Assembly: GCA_034231615.1 (NCBI GenBank)
Contig: CM067306.1
Coordinates: 61,897,475-61,961,474 of the forward strand
Length of the DNA stretch: 64,000 bases
Origin: Meghimatium bilineatum
Lineage: Eukaryota > Mollusca > Gastropoda > Stylommatophora > Philomycidae
Reading direction: 5' to 3'
How positions within the stretch are numbered: position 1 is the first letter of the stretch; every line of letters starts with the position of its first letter. The position numbers and the translations under genes were made by a program. The notes under the pieces were generated by a model. It did not search any database, had not been told where the DNA came from, and saw only the letters and a program-made list of their open reading frames with translations. Positions 11,700-22,472 of the stretch are shown here, piece by piece.

Positions 11700-11900
11700 C
11701 AAGGGTCTAGTTTGTACTGACTACTAACAGCTTTAGATTTAGGGACTAGTTTGTGTTAGTGTACTAACAGCTGTATATGTTAGGGACTAGTTTGTGTTGA
11801 CTGTACTAACAGTTGTAGATGTTAGGGTCTAGTATGTGGTGACTGTAGATGTAGGGGCTAGTTTGCGTTGACTACAAATAGCTGTAGTTAGTTGAGAGAT
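11700..11900. repeat. ~50-bp tandem repeat
   Basis: Four to five degenerate units of GTAGATGTTAGGGACTAG then TTTGTGTTGACTGTACTAAC. Confidence 0.75.
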
Positions 11901-12709
11901 CACTGCACTCATCCATAGGTGTTCCGATCTCGCCCTGCATATATCCACAATTATATGATGACTGACAGTCACAGTTCTCGGTTAACCAACATTTTTTGCT
12001 GTCCATAATAATGTTCATTTTATCTTGTCACTCCCACATTTCAATCCCAGATCTTTTATTCTGGACACGAAAAATCATCATTAATTAATTTCATTTGATC
12101 ATGCAGTTTTTCTCAAAGAGTTCAATATGTTGACACAATACATTGTCCTACCATTCAATACAGTGGCAGAACATGCCAACTTATCTACTCATTGCCTTGT
12201 AACACCTGAATGACCAGGTACAAAAATAAGTGTAACACCCATCACCCTTGGCCTCTCCACATCACGTCACTGTTCAAGAATACAGCCGGATTGTATTTTC
12301 CTGATCATGCTCATTGTGTTGCAGAGAATACGGACATCAGTTACACTCTATGTGCCCATCCAATTCAAGACCCTAATCACTGCCATAATTTACATTGTCC
12401 CGCTACTTGTTGTTACAGCTCCACTCTTCTCTCCAATAGTTTTCCCTACACACTGCTATGTGAAAGCCCATGATCTACGAAGACATCTAACAACAGAACC
12501 ATCAGTGTATATAACCATATCATCATCCTTGAAATTCTCACTGATCAATGTTGCACCTCAGATTCAACAGCAATAGGGCACCTTTTCCTACATTCTGTAT
12601 CAAGGGTTATTACTACCCGAAAGGAAGTATGGCAATATCTGGGAACACTTATCCATTCCGCATCATGTGCCACATTCTCCCAATGAGTACACACTTTTGT
12701 ATAAATTCC

Positions 12710-12870
12710 AAACTATGACACATTAAGATGCACATACTGGCCTTCTTATAAACCAATGAATGTTAAACTTTATGGTACAAAACAAGAAATGGAAAACACT
12801 GTCCAATTTATACAAGAAACAACACTGCAGATATAGACATTATTAGCGAACGAAAGAAGAAGAAGTATAA
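12710..12870 (+). mobile_element. Old I-group LINE 3' end
   Basis: Reads TYWPSYKPMNVKLYGTKQEM, then ENTVQFIQETTLQI and the tail AGCGAACGAAAGAAGAAG, homologous to the end of copy B (TYWPEETTLESKLYGT...). Upstream 12200-12700 may be its decayed body but I cannot show it. Confidence 0.65.
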
Positions 12871-12949
12871 ATTCATCAGAACACTCCATTCCTCTCTTTA
12901 GTCAACTACCTTTCACACTCTGTATATCAGTATGAAGTAGGTGTTCTTT

Positions 12950-14330
12950 ATCAGCGCTGATTTGGAGGTAGGCTCTTGCTTGCCGTAACTGAAATCTATG
13001 TTCCATAGTTTGACAATGGAACAAAAATAAGAATCACATTTCTTGTACATATGCGTCCCTCATGCACCCAAGAATAAGTGTGGTATCCAACCTTTCAGGC
13101 TGAGGGTCATAATAGTCAATGCGTAATTCCATCACAGAAACAACCAAATCTTCGTAAGAAACAGTAACCCCTGTTGACTCTGAGCAGCAGGGAGTACTAT
13201 CATTGTTGAAAGACGATTTCTTGCCCTTGAAATGATGTGATCAACTTTATCATTGGCAGACTCCTGTTGAAAAGCACACCCAAATATTTCATTATTCTTT
13301 CAAGAGTTTCCCACACAAAGTAACACTTGGTATTAATGTATTTACATTGTGTTAGATGCTTTGAACGGATTCACTAATGCGATCTATCTCACATTGTAAT
13401 TTCTTGACACATAACTCTCAATCTGATTGCGACTCTGCTTATACACAAAAATGTCACCAGCATATGACATAGTTCTACCTGTCCCTGTGTTAACCTGTTA
13501 TTTGTACTGTGTACATATTAAACAATATTGGTGATAATGGAGAACCTTGTGGAAGACAAGGGCTTATGACTAGTTGAAATGCACAGTTGCAACATTTGAG
13601 AACTCCAGTAGGACAGCAGCAACCCAATTAATAATAATGGGGGCTTACTTCTAGTTTCAAAAGTTGATTCATTAGATAGTCCAAGGGCACTATATGGTAT
13701 GCGTCTGCAAAGTCTGTTGCTGCAGCACATCTCCATTCGTGAGTCGAAACTTTCAGATACATCCTGTGCAAAGACGGACACATTACACCAAGTCTGCTTG
13801 TTAGAACAGTGATACATGGCGAGCATTTGGTGGTAACAACTTGTTAGTCTCTAGATCAGTGGTTCTCAACCTTCCTAATTCCGCGACCCTTTAATACAGT
13901 TCCTCTTGTTGTGGCGACCCCCAATCATACAACTATTTTTGTTGCTACTTCATGTGTTTTCCCGATGGTCTTAGACAGCCCCTGTAAAAGTGTCATTCGA
14001 CACCCAAATGGGTCATGATCCAGAGGTTGAGATCCACTGCTCTTGATGACAAGACACCTTTCATGCAACAACCTTTTCCATTAATATACCAATTGTGTTC
14101 TCATCCAGTATACGTGCAGCTTTGTGTGATCTTTACCAGTCTTGGGTAATGGAATCTCGTGTAGATGTTTGGGACGTAATTTCCGTACATGTACTAGTGT
14201 CAGGAACATGGATATGTTACCTTGCTGGGTGATCCAGCAGTTTCTCTTGTAAATGTCAGACCTCAATATCTCTCTCATTCAGCCATTGTTACATGCTCTT
14301 GTACATTTCTGATCTGTTTAATGAGTATGT
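12950..14330 (-). mobile_element. Old LINE reverse-transcriptase remnant
   Basis: Broken - strand frames give, in order, IPLPKTGKDHTKLHVYW, CLPQGSPLSPILFNMYT (RT motif B) and MSYAGDIFVY (decayed YADD). Split by the SPIN-like hAT at 13857-14039. Numerous stops and shifts. Confidence 0.7.
13857..14039. mobile_element. SPIN-like hAT MITE (183 bp)
   Basis: Terminal inverted repeats CAGTGGTTCTCAACCTTCC and its counterpart GGTTGAGATCCACTG. Flanks CTCTAGAT and CTCTTGAT form an 8-bp hAT duplication with one mismatch. The interior reads CGACCCTTTAATACAGTTCC, TTGCTACTTCATGTGTTTTC and CGATGGTCTTAGACAGCCCC, which match the SPIN (Space Invaders) consensus as I remember it, with the middle deleted. It is inserted into an old LINE. 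Confidence 0.85.
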
Positions 14331-14884
14331 ATGTATGTGTACACGTAAGATAGCAGAGAAAGAGATGAACATTTCAGCAGCATATGACATATATCTGACC
14401 GTGACATTATGGCCTCTGTGTTTCTTGTTTTTTGATCACTTTTAAAAGAAAATAAATAAATGTAAAAAAAGAACAGACCACAAACAAAATTATTGTGTTT
14501 TTATTGAGAGAGCATGCAACTTGTTGAAGGAATAAAAATAGATGATTTGCCAGCCTACATATTGCATAGAATTTAAGCATTTATATATGCAAACAATATT
14601 TCATACAGAAATTGGTCTTGTAATGTTCATCTCAGACGCTCATGCTCCCCACTTGTATGATGGTTCCAGACCACTGTTGTCAAAATATTTTTTTAAATAG
14701 GGACAATGCAATTTATTTTCTGCATGTTATCCTAAACCTCTAATATCTTCTGAGTTTGTTCTCGAACTCATGAAGATTAGCAGGATGCAGTCTGGCGAAT
14801 GGAATGTGTTGTGTCATTGTTTACAGCTTAGCTGCACTTTTCGTCCTGACCTGTAATTTCAGTATGACTTCTGGGTCACTTTGA

Positions 14885-15345
14885 CCGTATATGGAATGAG
14901 CCAGTCAACTCCAAATAACACTATTCAAAACGATTATTATGCCAAAGTTATGCTACCAATGCCGAACAGGGACAGCACAAGACAACGTAAACTTGTAACA
15001 TCTGAAATGGCACGCTTACGCAAAATCCTAGGAATATTGCTAAGAGACAAATTGAGGAATGAGATCATTTGACAAAAAACAGGCACCACCCCAATCTTGG
15101 AATATATTAGGAGGCAATAGATCAAATGGTTTGCACACATCAGCAGACTACCATCAGATAGCTAGCTATGCTACACAGATACAGTGAAGGCAGACCTAGA
15201 GGTCGACCACGAAAACGATGGACCACTGAAATAAAAGAGTGACAAATTCCACAATATACTCAGCACACAAGACGGCCATCTCCAGAAAATTCTTATACCC
15301 CTGATGCTGAAAGGCAAAAGGTTTAGCAGATAGATAAATAGACAC
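14885..15345 (+). mobile_element. Endonuclease-RT LINE fragment (family 2), C-terminal part
   Basis: TSEMARLRKILGILLRDKLR, later IKWFAHISRLPSDS. This is the post-RT region found in many invertebrate endonuclease-RT LINEs. 3' end GGCCATCTCCAGAAAATTC, then an ATAG-rich tail. The same 3' end is at 20845-20935. Confidence 0.65.
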
Positions 15346-15639
15346 CAACTCCACCCCAAAATATCCTTAATCACCACATTTAACATGCATGGAAGGTAAA
15401 CAGCGTTGTTATTCTTTGCTCCCTTTCAGGGAACCTACAATGCATGGTGAAACTTATAATTTTAAAGATGACAGGATTAAGTATTCCCACATTTGAACAA
15501 TGGAATGAGAGGACATGGCAGGATTTTCTATTGTTTTCAGTGACAATCACAACAACTTGGAGAGGTTAATCAAAACCTCTATTAAACAACGGCATTAGCC
15601 CATGGACTGCTACATCAGGAGTAACATTACAATAATATA

Positions 15640-15803
15640 TAGTGGAATCCCGTTATAGTCCATCCTTTTATAACAAATTTCCCTGTATAACAACACTTTT
15701 CAAAATCCCCAATTATATTTATTCTATATTGTTTGTATTGTACATAGCAAATTTCTGTTATTACATACATATTTTGTCAATTCGGTTGTTATAATGGGAT
15801 CCA
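15640..15803. mobile_element. pogo-like MITE
   Basis: TAGTGGAATCCCGTTATAG at the left and TTGTTATAATGGGATCC at the right form terminal inverted repeats; 164 bp. A lone terminal repeat of the same family lies at 15946-15972. Confidence 0.65.
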
Positions 15804-16059
15804 ATACAAATCCATGACCAAGGCACAAGCAGACTGATGTAACAATGTAATCTTAAAAACATGAATAGAAACGTGTTCTGAAATAGATAACATGCAAAAA
15901 CTTCTAACATGTTGATTTTGGTTGTTGATGAAGATGGTGGAAGTACTGTATTGTGGAATCCTGTTATAATGCTCCCTTTTGGTGTCTGAAGAAATAGCTG
16001 GATTTGGCCTGTGAGTTGTATTTTGCCCACCACTGAAGTATGTTGGTAGTAATGAAGAT

Positions 16060-16990
16060 GATAAAATCAGGGTGTTGTTCAACATGTGGTTGCCAATGAA
16101 GATGATGGAAGTAGGGTGCTGTTGTTGATGAAGATGATAGAAGTAGGGTGCTGTTGTTGATGAAGATGATGGAAGTAGGGTGCTGTTGTTGATGAAGATG
16201 ATGGAAGTAGGGTGCTGTTGTTGATGAAGATGATGGAAGTAGGGTGCTGTTGTTGATGAAGAAGATGATGGAAGTAGGGTGCTGTTGTTGATGAAGATGA
16301 TGGAAGTAGGGTGCTGTTGTTGATGAAGATGATGGAAGTAGGGTGCTGTTGTTGATGAAGATGATGGAAGTAGGGTGCTGTTGTTGATGAAGATGATGGA
16401 AGTAGGGTGCTGTTGTTGATGAAGATGATGGAAGTAGGGTGCTGTTGTTGATGAAGAAGATGATGGAAGTAGGGTGCTGTTGTTGATGATGATGATGGAA
16501 GTAGGGTGCTGTTGTTGATGAAGATGATGGAAGTAGGGTGCTGTTGTTGATGATGAAGATGATGGAAGTAGGGTGCTGTTGTTGATAAAGATATGGAAGC
16601 AGGGTGCTGTTGTTGATAAAGATATGGAAGCAGGGTGCTGTTGTTGATAAAGATATGGAAGCAGGGTGCTTTTGTAGTTCATGAAGATGATGGAAGTAGG
16701 GTGCTGTTGTTGATGATGATGGAAGTAGGGTGCTGTTGTTGATGATGATGGAAGTAGGGTGCTGTTGTTGATGATGATGGAAGTAGGGTGCTGTTGTTGA
16801 TGATGATGGAAGTAGGGTGCTGTTGTTGATGATGAAGATGATGGAAGTAGGGTGCTGTTGTTGATGATGATGGAAGTAGGGTGCTGTTGTTGATGATGAA
16901 GATGATGGAAGTAGGGTGCTTTTGTAGTTCATGAAGATGATGGAAGTAGGGTGCTGTTGTTGATGAAGATGATAGAAGTAAGTTTTTGTT
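16060..16990. repeat. ~31-bp minisatellite (GATGAAGATGATGGAAGTAG)
   Basis: Units GATGATGGAAGTAGGGTGCT plus GTTGTTGATGAA, 24-34 bp, about 30 copies, with two higher-order blocks separated by TTTTGTAGTTC. Long - strand frames (HQQQHPTSII...) are repeat artefacts. Confidence 0.95.
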
Positions 16991-17067
16991 GATGACGATG
17001 GTGGAAGTAAGGTGATGTATTCAGATCAGTTGCAGGTGTATGTTTATATATATATATTTTCTCATTC

Positions 17068-17221
17068 TTCTTCTTCAGCATTCATTCTCAAACTCCCATT
17101 GGATATCTTGTATCAGGACCATGGTCCTAATAGATTTCCAGAATGATGTAATCCACAGAATGGAAATGCGTTGTGTCGCCGTTTTATTTGCGCAAATGGC
17201 CCGACACAGCCGTCTTCGGCG
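17068..17221 (-). mobile_element. LINE-tailed SINE, short form
   Basis: Reverse copy with perfect 13-bp duplication TATTTTCTCATTC (17055-17067 and 17222-17234). The (TTC)n end is at the left and the CGTCTTCGGCGG end at the right. Confidence 0.85.
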
Positions 17222-17284
17222 GTATTTTCTCATTCAACCTTCAGGCTCTGTCCTGGCAGTGTTTACTAAATTGTTGAATATGTA

Positions 17285-17700
17285 GAAGTAACACTCCAAT
17301 CTTCCAGTCATTAACTTGTTATGGGTTACACATCTAGAAGTAACACTCCAATCTTCCAGTCATTAACTTGTTATGGGTTACACATCTAGATGTAACACTC
17401 CAATCTTCCAGTCATTAACTTGTTATGGGTTACACATCTAAAAGTAACACTCCAATCTTCCAGTCATTAACTTGTTATGGGTTACACATCTAGATGTAAC
17501 ACTCCAATCTTCCAGTCATTAACTTGTTATGGGTTACACATCTAAAAGTAACACTCCAATCTTCCAGTCATTAACTTGTTATGGGTTACACATCTAGATG
17601 TAACACTCCAATCTTCCAGTCATTAACTTGTTATGGGTTACACATCTAAAAGTAACACTCCAATCTTCCAGTCATTAACTTATTATGTGTTACACATCTA
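17285..17700. repeat. 52-bp tandem repeat, 8 copies
   Basis: GTAACACTCCAATCTTCCAG then TCATTAACTTGTTATGGG then TTACACATCTA. Units alternate AAAGTAAC / GATGTAAC, indicating a 104-bp higher-order unit. Confidence 0.95.
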
Positions 17701-18059
17701 GCATTTAAGTCATCTATTGTTATATAACGCATCATCGACAAGGGATTGATGGTTGCTCGGGGAAACTTCATATAATGGGTCAGTTCATAGATTTATCACA
17801 GTTTTGCAGGCAATGGAAGAACATATGTGTATACTGTATCAAATAGTATAGCATTGTCATGTAGCTAGAATTACTAAAATATAATTTGAAAATCTAAATA
17901 GTCAAAAATTCAAAATGATAATTGACAATTATTCAAACAGGAATATGGCACAGTGGACAAAACAAAGGACTGATTATAAATATGTGCAGTTACTAAATAT
18001 TTTAATTTAAAAAGAAAAAACTGCAGCTAAATGTAGCTGAATTTATGATAATATGCATT

Positions 18060-18320
18060 CATTTTGACAATTGGTGCTGTCTTAGGTAAGAAGAAAAAGC
18101 ATATATACATTTTGAGAATCAATGTTGTCGTGGGACAGAGGAGAATGCACATCCATTTTGAGAATTAGTGCCGTCTTAGGATAGAGGGTAACACATCCAT
18201 TTTGAGAATTAGTATTGTTTTGGGATAAATAAACATACATAATCATTCATTTTGAGAATTAATGCCGTCTTGGGACAGAGTGAAATGTACACATCCATCT
18301 TAAGGATCAGTGTTGTCTAG
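18060..18320. repeat. ~60-bp degenerate tandem repeat
   Basis: Four units of CATCCATTTTGAGAATTAGT then GCCGTCTTAGGA. Confidence 0.75.
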
Positions 18321-18409
18321 TGTCCATGTCTAGGAACAGAGAAAAATAAAAGATGAACTCATGGTTTTTAATCTTCTAGAACAATAGCAATTCCTAAAGT
18401 GAATGATCA

Positions 18410-18960
18410 TTCTGTTGGTACTTGCAATTCTTGCCAACTTCTAGGAAAAAACCCAATGTATTTCAGTCCTAAATAATCCCCTAAAATCAACATGTCGACT
18501 CCAAATTCTGTAGCAAAGGTACCTACTAAAGGTACATCTGATCCAGCGCTGAACACAGTGCAAAGGGCAGATACCACAGCTCTCCAGTTCGAGCGATGTG
18601 ATGCTACTGTGTGTAATTCTTGTATGTTGTTGAGAACCATAGTCATACTATCTGATGGTTGTTCCACCAAGAGTCTCTCTTGGTCTTTTTCTTTTTCATC
18701 TTATACCCATTTTAATGTCATTCTGTTTTCATTCATTCTAAGTACATGTCTGATATAAGTCCATCGTTCCCTTCTTATTTTTATGGAAACATATTGCTGT
18801 TTAGTGTCTTCTCTTGCATGTCAGACTTGAATTCTTTCGTCAATATTTAAGAATTTTCTGACTTATTTTCAAATTAATTGCATTTCTTCTCTAGTGTTTT
18901 GTAAGGTACAGATTTCTAATATTGCCATATTCATTGAAACCTGTATTTACCCCAATGGAA
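18410..18960 (-). mobile_element. LINE family 2 fragment (C-terminal)
   Basis: - strand: WTYIRHVLRMNENRM, VEQPSDSMTMVLNNIQEL, then HRSNWRAVVSALCTV. The 'GHVLRM...RWRxLVxAL' pattern is the LINE C-terminus. Followed by AT-rich sequence to 19240 with nothing else seen. Confidence 0.65.
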
Positions 18961-19239
18961 AACAAAATGCAAATATAGGTTGAATCAACATTGTGTTATC
19001 AATGTCAGACATGGACACTAACAAAAGAACAAGAAAGAATCTTACAATAATTTAATGTTTGCATTGTTTATGTAGGACCTACCCACCCTCCCCCCTAGAC
19101 TCAAACGTAACATTTCTTCCCCGTGTGTACACAATAAATGGATGGATTTGAATTTTTTTTTTGGGTTAAATTTAAAATTACGACTCGATCAGTAAATCAC
19201 ATTCAGATAGTGACCAGTCAGATCTTAAATATTTATCTC

Positions 19240-20030
19240 CAAAAAAAATCAGTAATCTCAGGAAGAATTAATGATCTCAGGAAAACTCAATAATCTTGGA
19301 AGACTGTGATCTCAGTCAGATCTTGATATCGGGAAAATTTAGTGATATCAGGTAGATTCAGTGATCTCAGGAAGACTAAGTGATTTCAGGGAGACAGTGA
19401 TCTCAGACTCAGTGATCTCAGGAAGACTCGGTGATCTCAGCCAGATCTTGATCTCATAGATCAAGAGTCAGTGATCTCAGGAAGACCGTGATCTCTGATC
19501 TTGATCCTAGGAAGACTCAGATAATGATCTCAGGAAGATTCAGTGATTTCAGGAAGATTCAGATAATGATCTCAGGAAGATTCAGATAATGATCTCAGGA
19601 ACTCAGATAATGATCTCAGGAAGACTCAGATAATGATATCAGGAAGATTCGGGAAGACTCAGCGATATCAGGAAGATTCAGATAATGATCTCAGGAAGAT
19701 TCAGGAAGACTTAGATAATGATCTCAGGAAGACTCAGATAATGATCTCAAGAAGACTCAGATAATGATCACAGTCTCTGATATTGTTCTCAGAAAGACTC
19801 AGCTAGTGATCTCAGTCAGATCTTGATCAGGAACACTCAGATAGATCTTGATCTCATTCAGACTCGTTAATAAAGTATATCAGATTGATCTCATTCACTC
19901 TCAGACTCAGATAGTGATCTGTTCATACTCCTATAGTTATCTCAGTCTTACATACAGTCAGATCGTGATCTCATTCAGATCTTGATTTCAGTCAGATCTT
20001 CCTTTTAATCAGATAATCTCATTCAAATAG
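19240..20030. repeat. Degenerate AGTGATCTCAGGAAGACTC repeat
   Basis: Irregular 17-25 bp units decaying toward both ends; lies just downstream of the ITPRID stop codon and may form part of its 3' UTR. Confidence 0.85.
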
Positions 20031-20072
20031 ATAAGTTATTTAAGAAGCAGCTTGAAACTTAAACATATACTT

Positions 20073-20252
20073 TCATACATCTGTTTCGTTTGAGACAGTT
20101 TCTTTGACCATGTGTGTCCGTGACTTTGCGACAGCTTTCTGTGATCTTGACACTGATGGTTTTGGTGTCCAGCGCCTGGGTTTGGAATCTGGCAAACTCA
20201 TAGATCTGGACATGACCTGCTCTTGAAGCCTTTTGATTTCAACGTCCTTCTC
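20073..20252 (-). CDS. ITPRID2: ITPRID terminal coding exon
   Basis: Acceptor CCTTATTTCTGCAG, then 59 codons and TGA. It reads EKDVEIKRLQEQVMSRSMSL, then PDSKPRRWTPKPSVSRSQKA and a basic/Thr-rich end, NETDV. The first helix continues the coiled coil. The NETDV end has the form of a class I PDZ-binding C-terminus (T-x-V), an inference. No clear AATAAA was found below it. Confidence 0.8.
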   Translation of the reverse strand, partial: EKDVEIKRLQEQVMSRSMSLPDSKPRRWTPKPSVSRSQKAVAKSRTHMVKETVSNETDV

Positions 20253-20389
20253 CTGCAGAAATAAGGAAATTTACAAACATCATTTTCTTCCAGTATCAAA
20301 GTAACACATACTTCTGTAAGTCTGTGCATACGCACATATGTATGTATGGCATTTTTTTGTCTTGCAGATGGTCATAAGCAAAAATGGAA

Positions 20390-20775
20390 CAAGTTAAGCA
20401 GTATCTCTCATGAATGAAACCTTCTATGTGATCAAGTCACTAGTTGAGCAGTATCTCTCGTGAATGAAACCTGCTATGTGATCCCGTCACTAGTTGAGCA
20501 GTATCTCTTGTGAATGAAACCTTCTATGTGATCAAGTCACTAGTTGAGCTGTATCTCTCGTGGATGAAACCTTCTATGTGATCAAGTCACTAGTTGAGCT
20601 GTATCTCTCGTGGATGAAACCTTCTATGTGATCAAGTCACTAGTTGAGCTGTATCTCTCGTGAATGAAACCTTCTATGTGATCAAGTCACTAGTCGAGCA
20701 GTATCTCTTGTGAATGAAACCTGTGATCAAGTCACTAGTTGAGCAGTATCTCTCGTGAATAAAACCTTCTATGTG
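20390..20775. repeat. 50-bp tandem repeat, about 7 copies
   Basis: TAGTTGAGCAGTATCTCTCG then TGAATGAAACCTTCTATGTG then ATCAAGTCAC. In the last ITPRID intron. Confidence 0.95.
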
Positions 20776-20844
20776 ATCAAATATCAAATCATATACAAAT
20801 GTCTCATAGTAAAATGGAGAGTTTTCTGAAGATCACTACTAGTA

Positions 20845-20935
20845 CGAGGGCCATCTCCAGAAAACTCTTCTACCCCTGATGCTGAAAGGCAACAAAGGGT
20901 TTAGCAAATAGATATATAGATAGATAGACAAATCA
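20845..20935 (+). mobile_element. LINE family 2, 3' end with ATAG tail
   Basis: GGCCATCTCCAGAAAACTC ... CCCCTGATGCTGAAAGGC, then AAATAGATATATAGATAGAT. Matches 15265-15345. Confidence 0.65.
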
Positions 20936-20994
20936 TATACAAGACAAATCACAAACAGGACAAATCACACATAAGACAAATCATATACAAAACA

Positions 20995-21069
20995 CCCCAT
21001 CGAGGCCAGCACCGTGAAGTGGTGATGGGGCTTAATTCAGCCATCAGGGGCTGGAAACCAAGGCTGGTC
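20995..21069 (+). ncRNA. HDV-like self-cleaving ribozyme, LINE copy A
   Basis: Nested double-pseudoknot order fits: P1 CCCCATC (20995-21001) with GATGGGG (21024-21030); P2 GGCCAGC (21004-21010) with GCTGGTC (21063-21069); P3 ACC/GGT around loop GTGAAGT; P4 CAGCC/GGCTG (21038-21053); J4/2 CCAAG with the candidate catalytic C at 21058. P3 runs straight into P1 as in HDV. L3 AAG and CTT after P1 could form P1.1. The cleavage site equals the element's 5' end given by its duplication. Odd: the first base is C, not the usual G. Confidence 0.75.
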
Positions 21070-22263
21070 GGTCAGTCCCACCTGAGCAGGACCACAGTCC
21101 TGCCCAAGTACGTAATGTGCTGAAGACAGAGGCAACCAGTCAAAAGGTGCACAATTAATCAGGATGTCACGTACAAAACACAATGGGAACATGTCTATAT
21201 CTAATAATAGTTATGGTGCCTGCCCTGTGGCGGATTTTCAGGCAGGGACGGTGCCAGGCCCTATACCTCGAAAGGGCCCGACCTCAATTAATTACTGGAA
21301 GTCCTTCTCAACTGCCCCCAGGAGCCAGGGGAATAGAACTGCTGGCCAAACAATGCCAATAAACATTCAGACCCACGTGAAAGAAATACTAAGTGAGGAT
21401 GAACAGAACAGAGTGCAGCGAAGGACAGTCACCCTCAGTTTCCTGGACGAGGAATATCCACAAGACATATTAGTCAGAGTATACACAGATGGGTCAGCAC
21501 AGAATGCAGTGAGGAATGGAGGTGCAGGTGTATATATAGAATATCCACACAAGCCTAGAGATACAATCAGAACACCAACAAGGAAATTCTGCAATAATTA
21601 TGATGTAGAAATCCAAGCAATTATGGTGGCAACTAAAAAGCTGCTGAACTCCAATCCTGGCCCACAGCTCGTGGTATTCCTGACACATGCAAGGTTAGTG
21701 CTTCAAACTCTCCAGTCTGGAAAACTAACAAACTTACAAAAACTACTTAATGAACTGTCTTGCCAGTATAGGGTAACCATGCAGTGGATACCCTCTCACT
21801 GTGAAATACTAGGAAATGAAAAAGCAGACCAACTGGCTAAGGAAGGTGCTGCTGAAGACCAACCAGATGTGCCAATCACCATCAGAAAAAACAGATGATC
21901 AAGTCAATAAGAAAGCTACAAACACCAACACAAGATGACTATCATATTATGAACAGATCAGAACAAGTTATAATTCTACGCCTCAGAACGGGACACAAAC
22001 GACTCCGCAGTCACATGTATACAAAGTTCAAGATTGGCAACACGGCCATGTGTACATATGGATAGGCAGCACAGAGTACCAAGCATATACTTCAAGTTCT
22101 AAGTATGAAATTCTGAGGCAGACATATTGGTCAGAGGAAACAACACTGGAATCACAGCTCTATGTGCCACTGTATGAACTACAAAAGACAGTAAGTTTTT
22201 ATTAAGGAGACAGAATTACAGATATAGACATGTTTCAAGTGAACGACGGAGGAATAAGAATAC
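20995..22263 (+). mobile_element. I-group LINE, internally deleted copy A
   Basis: Full 5' end (HDV-like ribozyme) and full 3' end but no endonuclease or RT: about 2.8 kb is missing, joined near 21350-21357 at short homology (AATGCCAATA). The 8-bp duplication ACAAAACA (20987-20994 and 22264-22271) flanks it. A 244-codon frame (21164-21898) fuses the first ~65 residues (MSRTKHNGNMSISNNSYGAC...) to the RNase H domain (VYTDGSAQNAVRNGG, WIPSHCEILGNEKADQLA). Clearly a recent relative of copy B. Confidence 0.85.
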
Positions 22264-22303
22264 ACAAAACAAATCACAAGTAAGACAAATCATAAGAAAG
22301 ACA

Positions 22304-22378
22304 CCCCATCGAGGCCAGAACCTTGAAGTGGTGATGGGGCTTAGTTCAGCCATCAGAGGCTGGAAACTAAGACTGGTC
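22304..22378 (+). ncRNA. HDV-like self-cleaving ribozyme, LINE copy B
   Basis: Same fold as copy A: P1 22304-22310 with 22333-22339; P2 GGCCAG (22313-22318) with CTGGTC (22373-22378); P3 ACC/GGT (22320-22322, 22330-22332); P4 CAGCC/GGCTG (22347-22362); J4/2 CTAAG (22367-22371), the form common in retrotransposon HDV-like ribozymes. Differences from copy A fall in loops and joiners, except one P2 end pair lost. The 5' end coincides with the 12-bp duplication boundary. Confidence 0.8.
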
Positions 22379-22472
22379 GGGCACTCCCACTCGAGCAGGA
22401 CCATAGTCCGGCCCAAGTAAGCAGAGTGCTGAAGACGGAGGCAACCAGCCAAAAGGCTCACAGATAATCAGG

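Noticed and set aside
15789-16932. Two 300-residue His/Gln/Ser-rich frames on the - strand
   Set aside because: Pure translation of the GATGAAGATGATGGAAGTAG repeat; the frames change at indels between units.
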